The position numbers and the translations under genes are program-made. Below the pieces are notes generated by a model. That model worked only from the letters and a program-made list of their open reading frames with translations, was not told where the DNA came from and ran no database searches. From NCBI GenBank assembly GCA_002361955.1, contig DESK01000045.1:1-38905 (forward strand): a stretch of 38,905 nucleotides of DNA, given 5' to 3'. This DNA comes from Lachnospiraceae bacterium UBA3316. Lineage in GTDB: Bacteria > Bacillota > Clostridia > Lachnospirales > Lachnospiraceae. Below are positions 31,987 to 38,905 of this stretch, one piece after another (positions within the stretch are counted from its first letter, which is position 1; the number at the start of each line of letters is the position of its first letter).

Positions 31987-34900
31987 ATGAAGGTATTTGA
32001 TTATCATAAGGTGAAGGATCCGGAGTATTTTGCCGAAAGGAGATATCCGGCGCATTCTGACCATGTGGCTTACGCCGACTGGAAAGAGTGGGAGGCGGGA
32101 AAGAGCAGCTTTCGCTGTTCCCTGGACGGAGTGTGGAAATTTGCCTACGGAAAGAATTATGGACAGGCTGTGCAGGGGTTTGAAAAGCCGGAGTTTGACT
32201 GCAGCGGCTGGGATGATATCCGGGTTCCGGCCAGTATCCAGATGGAGGGATGGGATATCCCCCAGTATGTGAACGTACAGTATCCCTGGGATGGAAGGGA
32301 GGAGATCGTCCCCGGCGAAATCCCGGAGCAGTTTAACCCGGTGGCCAGCTATGTGAAATCCTTCCGGGTGCCGGAGCGTATGCGGGGGAAAAGGCTGTAC
32401 CTCTCCTTTCAGGGGGCGGAGAGCGGCCTTGCGGTATGGGTGAACGGTAGCTTTGTGGGATACAGCGAGGACAGCTTCACGCCGTCGGAGTTTGAGATTA
32501 CTTCCTATGTGAAGGAGGGGACAAACAAGCTGGCAGTCCAGGTGTTTAAGTGGACCTCCTCAAGCTGGTGCGAGGATCAGGATTTTTATCGGTTTTCCGG
32601 GCTTCACAGGAGCGTATATCTCTACGCTGTGCCAGAGATTCACCTGGAGGATCTGAGAGTACGGACCTTGCTGGATGAGGCATATCGGGATGCGGAATTA
32701 GAGCTCACCCTGAAAACCATTTGCCCGCAGGAGGGCAGAGCCAGGATCCTGCTGGAGGACGGAGATGGCCCCGTCCTGGAGGCGGAGGAAAGGCTTTTAG
32801 GGGAGGACTGTTTCCGATATCCCATAAAAGCTCCGAAGCTTTGGAGCGCGGAGGGGCCCAGCCTGTACGAGCTGAAGCTTGAGATCCTGGACGGCGAAGG
32901 GCGGCTGATGGAGTGTGTTTCCCAGAAGGTGGGCTTTCGCAGATTTGAGATACGGGACGGCCTCATGTGCCTGAATGGAAAGCGGATCGTATTTAAGGGG
33001 GTAAACCGCCATGAATTCAGTGCAAAGACGGGGCGGACGGTGAGCCGGGAGGAGCTTTTGCAGGATATTCAGACAATGAAACGCAATAATGTCAATGCCC
33101 TGCGCACCAGCCACTACCCGAACAGCTCTGCCCTTTACGAGCTGTGCGACATCTACGGCCTCTATCTGATCGCGGAGAACAATATGGAATCCCACGGGAG
33201 CTGGGATCCCATCGAGCGGGGGCAGGCCGAGCCCTGGACGGTCGTCCCCGGGGACAGGAGAGAGTGGGAGGCTATGCTTCTCGACAGGGTCAATTCCTGC
33301 TATCAGAGGGATAAGAACCATCCGTCGATTCTGATCTGGTCCTGCGGCAATGAATCCTACGGCGGCAGTGTGATCAGCCATATGGCAGACCTGTTCCGGC
33401 AGCTGGATGATACCAGGCTGGTGCACTATGAGGGGATCTTTCATGACAGGCGGTACGGAAACAGCAGCGATATGGAAAGCCAGATGTACTCCTCTGTGGA
33501 GGATATCAAGGCCTTTCTCGCGAAGGATCGGAGCAAGCCCTTTATCTGCTGTGAGTATTCCCATGCCATGGGAAATTCCTGCGGGGCCATGAATAAATAT
33601 ACGGAGCTGGCCGATACGGAGCCACTGTATCAGGGAGGATTTCTGTGGGATTATATTGACCAGTCCATCCGGAAAAAGAACCGCTACGGCCAGGTATTCC
33701 AGGCCTACGGCGGGGACTGCGGCGAACGCCCTACGGATTACAATTTCAGCGGAAACGGCATTGTCTACGGGGGAGACCGGAGGGAATCTCCAAAGATGCC
33801 AGCAGTAAAGTACAATTACCAGGGGATCCAGGTGAGCTTTGAGGGAAATCAGCTGCGGATTCAAAACAAAAATCTGTTCCTGAATACCTCGGAGTACGTA
33901 TGCCTGGTGACTCTGGAGCGGGAGGGAGTTCTTCTTTCCAGCCAGACTCTGGAGACGGAGGTAGAGCCCCTTATGGAAAAGTGCTATTCCCTTCCGATGG
34001 GGCTTCCGGAAACGCCGGGAGAATATGTGGTGACCGTTTCTTTTCGGCTAAAGGCGGACACCCTTTGGGCAAAGGCAGGGTATGAGGTGGCCTTCGGGCA
34101 GACGTGCTGCCGTGTGGGGGAGCAGGCAGAGGCCAGACAGGAAACCGGTGATCTGCGTGTGATCCGGGGAAAGCTGAATACGGGCGTCAGAGGCGAGCAT
34201 TTTGAGGTTCTTTTCTCTCATCTGAATGGGGGATTGACGTCTTACCGCTATGGAGGGCAGGAGCTTTTAGAGACGATCCCCATGCCAAACTTCTGGCGGG
34301 CTCCCACGGACAATGATATGGGCAGCCAGATGCCCCAGAGATATGCCCAGTGGAAGATGGCGAGCCTCTACCTGACCCACAAGCCTTTCGGGGATTTCGC
34401 TGGGAGGGAGCCTGAGGTGGAGGAGAGAGAGGGGAGCGTCAGCGTGTCCTTTGTGTACGGGATGCCCACGGTACCGCTGAGTGAGTGTACGGTAACGTAC
34501 CAGGTGTTTGGGGATGGGGGCGTCAAAGTAAGGCTGCGCTGCCATCCGCCCAGGGAGCTGGGGGATATGCCGGAGTTTGGAGTCATGTTCCGGCTGGGCG
34601 CCGATTACGACCGGCTGAAATGGTATGGGTACGGCCCCCAGGAGACGTATGCCGACCGCCTTCAGGGCGCGAAGCTTGGCGTTTATGAGCAGAATATTAA
34701 GGAAGGCATGGCGGACTATCTGGTTCCCCAGGAGTGCGGAAACAGGATGGGCGTGCGCTGGGCGGAGGTTACGGATTACAGAGGACGGGGCCTTCGTTTC
34801 TGGGGACGGGAGCTCAATGTATCTGCCCTGCCCTACACGCCCCATGAGCTGGAGCTGGCAAGACATGCCTATGAACTTCCGCCGGTGCATTACACCAACG

Positions 34901-35025
34901 TGCGTGTGGCGAAGGCGCAGATGGGTGTGGGCGGCGACGACAGCTGGGGCGCACGGACACATCCGGAGTTTTTGCTTGCATCCGGAAAAATGTTGGATTT
35001 TTCTTTTTATTTTTGCGGAATCTAA
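31987..35025 (+). CDS. lacZ: Beta-galactosidase, GH2, LacZ type
   Basis: A 1,012-residue cytosolic enzyme, close to E. coli LacZ in length (1,024) and lacking a signal peptide. All five LacZ regions are visible: sugar-binding N-domain, Ig-like domain, TIM barrel starting at KGVNRHEFSAKTGRTVSREE, second Ig-like domain, and C-terminal Bgal_small_N domain (from FWRAPTDNDMGS). The acid/base residue is Glu456 in ILIWSCGNES; the nucleophile is Glu523 in ICCEYSHAMGNS. It hydrolyses lactose or other imported beta-galactosides. The ATG at 31987 is chosen because the LacZ N-terminus begins there; an open frame extending to 31825 is not conserved. Only 28 bp separate it from the YitT-family gene. Confidence 0.97.
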   Translation: MKVFDYHKVKDPEYFAERRYPAHSDHVAYADWKEWEAGKSSFRCSLDGVWKFAYGKNYGQAVQGFEKPEFDCSGWDDIRVPASIQMEGWDIPQYVNVQYPWDGREEIVPGEIPEQFNPVASYVKSFRVPERMRGKRLYLSFQGAESGLAVWVNGSFVGYSEDSFTPSEFEITSYVKEGTNKLAVQVFKWTSSSWCEDQDFYRFSGLHRSVYLYAVPEIHLEDLRVRTLLDEAYRDAELELTLKTICPQEGRARILLEDGDGPVLEAEERLLGEDCFRYPIKAPKLWSAEGPSLYELKLEILDGEGRLMECVSQKVGFRRFEIRDGLMCLNGKRIVFKGVNRHEFSAKTGRTVSREELLQDIQTMKRNNVNALRTSHYPNSSALYELCDIYGLYLIAENNMESHGSWDPIERGQAEPWTVVPGDRREWEAMLLDRVNSCYQRDKNHPSILIWSCGNESYGGSVISHMADLFRQLDDTRLVHYEGIFHDRRYGNSSDMESQMYSSVEDIKAFLAKDRSKPFICCEYSHAMGNSCGAMNKYTELADTEPLYQGGFLWDYIDQSIRKKNRYGQVFQAYGGDCGERPTDYNFSGNGIVYGGDRRESPKMPAVKYNYQGIQVSFEGNQLRIQNKNLFLNTSEYVCLVTLEREGVLLSSQTLETEVEPLMEKCYSLPMGLPETPGEYVVTVSFRLKADTLWAKAGYEVAFGQTCCRVGEQAEARQETGDLRVIRGKLNTGVRGEHFEVLFSHLNGGLTSYRYGGQELLETIPMPNFWRAPTDNDMGSQMPQRYAQWKMASLYLTHKPFGDFAGREPEVEEREGSVSVSFVYGMPTVPLSECTVTYQVFGDGGVKVRLRCHPPRELGDMPEFGVMFRLGADYDRLKWYGYGPQETYADRLQGAKLGVYEQNIKEGMADYLVPQECGNRMGVRWAEVTDYRGRGLRFWGRELNVSALPYTPHELELARHAYELPPVHYTNVRVAKAQMGVGGDDSWGARTHPEFLLASGKMLDFSFYFCGI

Positions 35026-35053
35026 AGGATTATCAATACGAAAGAGGTGTATC

Positions 35054-35920
35054 ATGAAGCAAAAAACATCTGTAAAGACCGAGGTGAAACGGTTTGGTTT
35101 TGGAGTGATCGCGGCAGTTATTTTTGCCGTAAATATGAAAACCTTTGTAAAGGCCGGCGGCCTGTTTCCGGGTGGGTTTGCAGGCGTGGCGCTGCTGATC
35201 CAGGGGATTTTTGCTAAGTTTCTCCATATTTCCGTGCCCTACACGGCCATCAACCTGCTGCTGAATGTGATCCCTGTACTGATCGGCTTCAAATTCATCG
35301 GAAAAAAGTTTACGGTCAGCTCCTGCGTGGTGATTTTTCTCACCAGCGTGCTCACCGACCTGATCCCCCAGCAGGTGATCACCTACGACACCCTGCTGAT
35401 CAGCATTTTCGGCGGCCTGATCAACGGACTCAGCATTTCCCTGTGCCTGATCGGAAACACAAGTACCGGCGGCACGGATTTTATCGCTATTTATTTTTCG
35501 GAGCGGAAGGGGCAGGATATCTGGAACGGCGTGCTGTTTGCCAACGCCTGCGTCCTCGTGGCGGCCGGCGTGCTGTTCGGCTGGGATGCGGCGCTGTATT
35601 CGATTATCTTCCAGTTTACCTCCACCCAGGTGGTGCATATGCTGCACAAACGCTATAAGAAAAACACGCTGTTCATTATTACTTCCAGGCCCGATGAAGT
35701 TTACGAAAATATCAGGCATCTGACAAAGCACAGTGCCACCCGGTTTGAGGGGAAGGGCTGCTATTCGGGACAGGGACTGACGCTGCTGTATTCGGTGGTG
35801 TCCCAGGAGGAGTCGAAAGCATTGGTGAAAAAGGTGCACGAGGTGGACTCAATGGCCTTTGTCAATATTATTAAGACAGATTTTATCAACGGACGTTTCT
35901 ATCAGAAGACAGATTATTGA
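35054..35920 (+). CDS. YitT-family membrane protein (DUF161/DUF2179)
   Basis: A 288-residue integral membrane protein with about five transmembrane segments. Characteristic parts are the N-terminal FGVIAAVIFAVNMKTFVKAG, the glycine-rich FPGGFAGVALLIQG, the conserved LCLIGNTSTGGTDFIA, and a cytoplasmic C-terminal DUF2179 domain (from ~NTLFIITSRPDEVYENI). The YitT family is widespread in Firmicutes; its transported substrate is not known. The ATG at 35054 has AGAGGTGT upstream. A much longer frame starting inside lacZ is an artefact. It is probably co-transcribed with lacZ. Confidence 0.92.
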   Translation: MKQKTSVKTEVKRFGFGVIAAVIFAVNMKTFVKAGGLFPGGFAGVALLIQGIFAKFLHISVPYTAINLLLNVIPVLIGFKFIGKKFTVSSCVVIFLTSVLTDLIPQQVITYDTLLISIFGGLINGLSISLCLIGNTSTGGTDFIAIYFSERKGQDIWNGVLFANACVLVAAGVLFGWDAALYSIIFQFTSTQVVHMLHKRYKKNTLFIITSRPDEVYENIRHLTKHSATRFEGKGCYSGQGLTLLYSVVSQEESKALVKKVHEVDSMAFVNIIKTDFINGRFYQKTDY

Positions 35921-35929
35921 TAAAAAGTC

Positions 35930-35958
35930 TTGCGTATCGGAATTTGGTGTGATATACT
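35930..35958 (+). promoter_or_regulatory. Promoter of rpsB-tsf
   Basis: TTGCGT (35930-35935) and TATACT (35953-35958) are separated by exactly 17 bp, giving a leader of about 100 nt before rpsB. It lies directly after the YitT-family stop codon. Confidence 0.75.
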
Positions 35959-35989
35959 ACCAAAGGCAAAAATTAATCACATACTCGGA

Positions 35990-36026
35990 TTCCAGGGACG
36001 GTGCCGAAGTTCCGGTTTCCCAGGAA
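35990..36026 (+). promoter_or_regulatory. Leader hairpin upstream of rpsB, possible S2 autoregulation site
   Basis: TTCC-A-GGGA-CGG (35990-36001) can pair with CCG-(GTT)-TCCC-A-GGAA (36012-36026), giving a stem with an A-A mismatch and one internal loop. It sits in the 5' untranslated leader about 40 nt before the start codon. Ribosomal protein S2 represses rpsB-tsf in other bacteria; whether this stem is its site is inference. Confidence 0.4.
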
Positions 36027-36065
36027 GTAAAAGAGTGTGGAAGAAGAACCAAAAGGAGAAAAATC

Positions 36066-36812
36066 ATGAGTGTTATTTCAATGAAGCAGTTACTGGAGGC
36101 AGGTGTTCATTTTGGACATCAGACAAGAAGATGGAACCCTAAGATGGCTCCGTACATCTACACAGAGAGAAACGGCATCTACATCATCGATCTGCAGAAG
36201 TCCGTTGGAATGGTAGATACAGCATACAAGGCAGTTTCTGACATCGTAGCAGAGGGCGGCACAATTCTGTTTGTAGGAACCAAGAAGCAGGCCCAGGACG
36301 CAGTGAAGGTTGAGGCTGAGCGCTGCAACATGTACTATGTCAACGAGAGATGGCTGGGCGGTATGCTGACAAACTTCAAGACCATCCAGAGCCGTGTAAA
36401 ACGTTTGAAAGATATTGAAGCGATGCAGGAGGACGGAACCTTTGATGTTCTGCCGAAGAAGGAAGTTATCGCGTTAAAGAAAGAGCTGGAGAAGCTGCAG
36501 AAGAATCTGGGCGGAATCAAGGATATGAAGAGACTGCCGGATGCGATCTTCGTGGTAGACCCGAAGAAGGAGAGAATCTGCGTACAGGAAGCTCATACAC
36601 TGGGAATTCCCCTGATCGGTATCTGCGATACAAACTGTGATCCGGAAGAGCTGGATTATGTGATCCCGGGCAATGACGACGCGATCAGAGCCGTTAAACT
36701 GATTGTTTCCAAGATGGCTGACGCAGTGATCGAGGCAAATCAGGGTGCTGAGGCAGAGGTTGCCGAAGAAGAGTTCACTGGAGAGGTAGCAGAGGAAGCT
36801 GTAGAGGAATAA
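36066..36812 (+). CDS. rpsB: 30S ribosomal protein S2
   Basis: A 248-residue S2 protein of standard length (SMKQLLEAGVHFGHQTRRWN at the N-terminus; MYYVNERWLGGMLTNFKTIQ and PDAIFVVDPKKE in the middle; GIPLIGICDTNCDP and GNDDAIRAVKLI near the end). The C-terminus is an acidic tail rich in Glu. It is part of the small ribosomal subunit. AAGGAG lies 7 nt before the ATG. A longer frame starting inside the upstream gene is not the real start. It is followed by tsf in the classic operon order. Confidence 0.98.
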   Translation: MSVISMKQLLEAGVHFGHQTRRWNPKMAPYIYTERNGIYIIDLQKSVGMVDTAYKAVSDIVAEGGTILFVGTKKQAQDAVKVEAERCNMYYVNERWLGGMLTNFKTIQSRVKRLKDIEAMQEDGTFDVLPKKEVIALKKELEKLQKNLGGIKDMKRLPDAIFVVDPKKERICVQEAHTLGIPLIGICDTNCDPEELDYVIPGNDDAIRAVKLIVSKMADAVIEANQGAEAEVAEEEFTGEVAEEAVEE

Positions 36813-36840
36813 TAGACAGATCGCACGGAGGAAATGTAAA

Positions 36841-37779
36841 ATGGCTATTTCAGCAAAAATGGTAAAAGAGTTACGTGAAATGACAGGCGCCGGCATGATG
36901 GACTGTAAGAAAGCTCTTACAGCTACCGACGGCGATATGGATAAGGCAGTGGAGTTCCTGAGAGAAAAGGGACTGGCTACCGCCCAGAAGAAGGCAGGCA
37001 GAATCGCAGCCGAGGGTATCGTTATGGTAAAGGTATCTGAGGATGGAAAGAAGGCCGTAGCTGTAGAAGTAAACGCAGAGACAGACTTCGTAGCAAAGAA
37101 CGAGAAGTTCCAGAACTATGTATCTCAGGTAGCAGATCAGGCGATGGATACAGAGGCCGCTGATGTAGAGGCATTCCTGGCAGAGCCGTGGAAGCTTGAC
37201 ACCACAGAGACGGTAGGCGAGGAGCTGGCTCACCAGATCGCGACCATCGGCGAGAACATGAACATCCGTCGTTTTGCCCAGATAAAGGAAGAGAACGGTT
37301 TTGTTGCTTCCTACACACATATGGGCGGTAAGATCGGCGTTCTCATCGACGTTGAGACAGACGTTGTGAACGATGAGATCAAAGAGATGGCTAAGAACGT
37401 TGCTATGCAGACAGCAGCCTTAAAGCCCCTCTACACCAACAGGAACGAGGTAAGCGAGGATTACATCGCTCACGAGAAAGAGATTCTTCTTGCTCAGATC
37501 ATGAACGACCCGAAAGAGTCCCAGAAGCCGGAGAAGGTAATCCAGGGAATCATCATGGGCCGTGTAAACAAGGAGCTGAAGGAGATCTGCCTGATGGATC
37601 AGGTATATGTAAAGGCAGAGGACGGCAAGCAGTCCGTATCCCAGTATGTGGACAGCGTAGCAAAGGCCAACGGCGCGAAGATTGTGATCAAAGGATATGT
37701 TCGTTTTGAGACAGGCGAAGGTATCGAGAAGAAGGAAGAGGACTTTGCGGCTGAGGTTGCTAAACAGATGGGAATGTAA
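36841..37779 (+). CDS. tsf: Translation elongation factor Ts
   Basis: A 312-residue EF-Ts, the GDP/GTP exchange factor for EF-Tu. The N-terminal UBA-like domain is AKMVKELREMTGAGMMDCKK, with the catalytic core contact motif AETDFVAKNEKF. A second conserved core block is YTHMGGKIGVLIDVE. GGAGG lies 9 nt before the ATG, 28 nt after rpsB. A terminator follows, and pyrH, which commonly comes next in Clostridia, is not present on the right. Confidence 0.98.
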   Translation: MAISAKMVKELREMTGAGMMDCKKALTATDGDMDKAVEFLREKGLATAQKKAGRIAAEGIVMVKVSEDGKKAVAVEVNAETDFVAKNEKFQNYVSQVADQAMDTEAADVEAFLAEPWKLDTTETVGEELAHQIATIGENMNIRRFAQIKEENGFVASYTHMGGKIGVLIDVETDVVNDEIKEMAKNVAMQTAALKPLYTNRNEVSEDYIAHEKEILLAQIMNDPKESQKPEKVIQGIIMGRVNKELKEICLMDQVYVKAEDGKQSVSQYVDSVAKANGAKIVIKGYVRFETGEGIEKKEEDFAAEVAKQMGM

Positions 37780-37812
37780 TCTCTAAAACATTGAACTTAA
37801 TAGTGATTTTTG

Positions 37813-37843
37813 AAGAGCTTCGGAGATATCCGGGGCTCTTTTT
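37813..37843 (+). terminator. Intrinsic terminator of rpsB-tsf
   Basis: AAGAGCTTCGGA (37813-37824) pairs with TCCGGGGCTCTT (37829-37840), a 12-position stem with GATA loop and two G-U pairs, followed by TTT. Confidence 0.88.
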
Positions 37844-37884
37844 CTGGCTTTAATCAGAATTTTTATAACAGGAGGTTTTGATTT

Positions 37885-38007
37885 ATGAAGAACACAGCGT
37901 CAAGAGCAGAGAAAAGCAGTTCTCGCACAATTACTTTCTGTGGACGGACGGGCAAACTTCCATTTGAATTTCCAAAACGGCAGGAAAGTCAAAAAGCAAA
38001 CAAATAA
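37885..38007 (+). CDS. Small unidentified protein (40 residues)
   Basis: A 40-codon frame starts at an ATG with a near-perfect ribosome binding site (AGGAGG about 8 nt upstream) and ends at TAA 38005-38007. The product is basic and rich in Ser, Lys and Arg (starts MKNTASRAEKSSSRTITF, ends KRQESQKANK), with one Cys and no membrane segment. No family is recognised. The strong start site argues for translation. Its position between the tsf terminator and a toxin-antitoxin pair suggests accessory DNA. Confidence 0.55.
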   Translation: MKNTASRAEKSSSRTITFCGRTGKLPFEFPKRQESQKANK

Positions 38008-38032
38008 AAAACTCCCCGCCACCTGCGGGGAG
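38005..38032 (-). terminator. Intrinsic terminator of the toxin-antitoxin pair
   Basis: CTCCCCGC (38012-38019) pairs with GCGGGGAG (38025-38032). On the minus strand the stem is followed by six T. It lies 6 bp beyond the toxin stop codon and overlaps the end of the small plus-strand ORF, so it may serve both directions. Confidence 0.8.
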
Positions 38033-38038
38033 AGTTGC

Positions 38039-38371
38039 TTATCTTAATGGAAAACCGAGTTTCAAAATAGAGTGCCAGTCGCTTTTGGCATACAAGAACC
38101 GTATAATATTTACCTGCTTTTCTTCCTCTGAAACGGTATAGAAAGCAAGATAATTTCCCAACGTTACGAAACGGACACCACAGGCAGAAAGGATTTTATC
38201 ATCTACAAGCGGATGCTTCATGGGAAAATGTGAAAGTGTGTTAATCTGGCGTTCTGCTTCATCTAACAGATGATCTGCGGCCTGCGGGTTCTTTAAAGAA
38301 AATTCAATATAATCCGCTGCATGAACCATATCTTTTTCGGCTGTAAGGGTAATGTGGATATGGTAATTCAT
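38039..38371 (-). CDS. RelE/ParE-family toxin
   Basis: A 110-residue protein with the fold pattern of RelE/ParE toxins: an N-terminal beta strand (YHIHITLTAEKDM), two helices (AADYIEFSLKNPQAADHLLDEAERQINTL is the helical span), and a beta-rich C-terminus (VRFVTLGNYLAFYTVSEEEKQVNIIRFLYAKSDW). RelE-type members cleave mRNA at the ribosome and ParE-type members poison gyrase; which applies cannot be decided here. The start codon overlaps the antitoxin stop by 4 nt, the normal antitoxin-first arrangement. Confidence 0.87.
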   Translation of the reverse strand: MNYHIHITLTAEKDMVHAADYIEFSLKNPQAADHLLDEAERQINTLSHFPMKHPLVDDKILSACGVRFVTLGNYLAFYTVSEEEKQVNIIRFLYAKSDWHSILKLGFPLR

Positions 38372-38631
38372 CGTTTGCGGCTGCTCCTTATGTCAGTCAT
38401 TACTTCTGAAAATGGGCGTGTTCTGCCTGCAGCGACATCTTCAAGACCTTCATGGATCAGCCCGTATAATTCACAGCGGCCTACAAGCTGTTCGTATGCT
38501 TCAATACTCATAACGGCAAGATCACCTTTCCCGTTTTTAGTAATAAAAACAGGTTCGGAATAATCATGGCAGAATGTAGAAATTTCGTTGTAACTGTTAC
38601 GCAAATCTGCGCTTGAACGAATTGCTGGCAT
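38368..38631 (-). CDS. Phd/YefM-family antitoxin
   Basis: An 87-residue antitoxin. The N-terminal DNA-binding/dimerisation part reads IRSSADLRNSYNEISTFC, followed by the diagnostic EPVFITKNGKGDLAVMSIEAYEQL. The C-terminal tail (about 55-87) would wrap the toxin. It is expected to neutralise the downstream toxin and repress its own promoter. AAGGAGG precedes the ATG at 38631. An imperfect inverted repeat (CGGTAATTCGG ... CCGAGACCG on the minus strand, about 38655-38690) lies just upstream and could be its operator. Confidence 0.9.
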   Translation of the reverse strand: MPAIRSSADLRNSYNEISTFCHDYSEPVFITKNGKGDLAVMSIEAYEQLVGRCELYGLIHEGLEDVAAGRTRPFSEVMTDIRSSRKR

Positions 38632-38789
38632 ATCAGCACCTCCTTATTTAGTCAAGAACGGTCTCGGAAACTCGATAAATCCCGAATTACCGCTCTTTTT
38701 TCATTTTTTTTATTTTCTTATCCTCCCTATCGGGAGTGAAAATTTGAAATTATTTTCAAAAAACTATTGACATTTTTCTTGAGTTGTGC

Positions 38790-38826
38790 GGCGCATTTGA
38801 TGATTGTCCCAATCATCAAATGCGCC
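38790..38826 (+). other. 16-bp perfect hairpin upstream of the right-edge gene
   Basis: GGCGCATTTGATGATT (38790-38805) and AATCATCAAATGCGCC (38811-38826) are exact complements with a 5-nt GTCCC loop. TTGACA (38767-38772) precedes it by 17 bp, so the hairpin begins where a -10 box would be expected. There is no U-tract. It could be an operator for a dimeric regulator, an mRNA leader stem or a recombination/transfer site. Apart from this and the antitoxin control region, 38632-38879 shows nothing. Confidence 0.6.
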
Positions 38827-38879
38827 CTTGTAATTAAGAAGTATTCCAACCCAACTTACTTACAAGGAGGTACCGCACT

Positions 38880-38905
38880 ATGATCAAGCACTGGCAAACT
38901 AACCA
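38880..38905 (+). CDS. Start of an unidentified gene, cut by the window edge
   Basis: An ATG at 38880 follows an excellent ribosome binding site (AAGGAGG, about 8 nt spacing). Only eight codons and part of a ninth are visible (MIKHWQTN). The product cannot be identified from this. Confidence 0.5.

Noticed and set aside
32797..33864. 355-codon open frame on the minus strand inside lacZ
   Set aside because: Antisense to conserved LacZ barrel sequence; no start signals.
34625..35053. Long N-terminal extension of the YitT-family frame into lacZ
   Set aside because: The extension overlaps lacZ in another frame; the family N-terminus and a ribosome binding site fix the start at 35054.

Overview
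The window looks like a chromosome segment from a gut Firmicute of the class Clostridia, most likely a Lachnospiraceae member. The grounds are the gene set (glgC-glgD-spoVG, an rpsB-tsf pair, YesM/YesN-type regulators, a very large GH2 enzyme with FIVAR and BspA-like repeats), strong AGGAGG-type ribosome binding sites and the TTATCCACA DnaA boxes. The genus cannot be fixed from the sequence alone.

Layout. (1) 1-1756: mobile-element debris. A large serine recombinase enters from the left edge and is followed by the last ~60 codons of a tyrosine integrase bracketed by a 10-bp direct repeat. (2) 1893-4834, + strand: low-molecular-weight protein tyrosine phosphatase, then a sulfur-assimilation pair (cysteine synthase family protein, O-acetylhomoserine sulfhydrylase). 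(3) 5010-7765, + strand: a translationally coupled YhaO/YhaN-like (SbcD/SbcC-like) nuclease/ATPase pair. (4) 7880-8075: an unassigned, highly structured intergenic element. (5) 8071-10077, - strand: queT-queF-queC with its own promoter and a candidate preQ1 riboswitch leader. (6) 10195-15622, - strand: prs, the primosome pair dnaD-like/dnaC-like, a cluster of DnaA boxes, and murC. (7) 15868-18685, + strand: glgC-glgD-spoVG, ended by a strong terminator. (8) 18738-30105, + strand: YesN response regulator, YesM histidine kinase and an extracellular solute-binding lipoprotein in overlapping frames, then a ~2,166-residue secreted multidomain GH2 beta-galactosidase-like enzyme. (9) 30166-35920: metallo-beta-lactamase-fold protein, a convergent TrmH-family RNA methyltransferase, a cytosolic LacZ and a YitT-family membrane protein. 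(10) 35930-37843: rpsB-tsf with promoter, structured leader and terminator. (11) 37885-38905: probable accessory DNA again, with a 40-residue ORF, a Phd/RelE-type toxin-antitoxin pair, a 16-bp hairpin and the start of a gene cut by the right edge.

How the parts work together. Region 8 reads as one sensing-and-degradation locus. A surface-exposed binding protein without ABC permeases sits with a two-component system immediately upstream of a secreted glycan hydrolase, and a cytosolic LacZ lies ~2 kb downstream. The que operon combines precursor uptake with the last steps to preQ1 and is probably controlled by preQ1 itself. DnaA boxes upstream of the primosome genes suggest a link between DnaA and expression of helicase-loading proteins, or an extra-origin DnaA-binding site. 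No rRNA, tRNA or CRISPR array was recognised. All functional calls come from motif recognition by eye; no database search was run.
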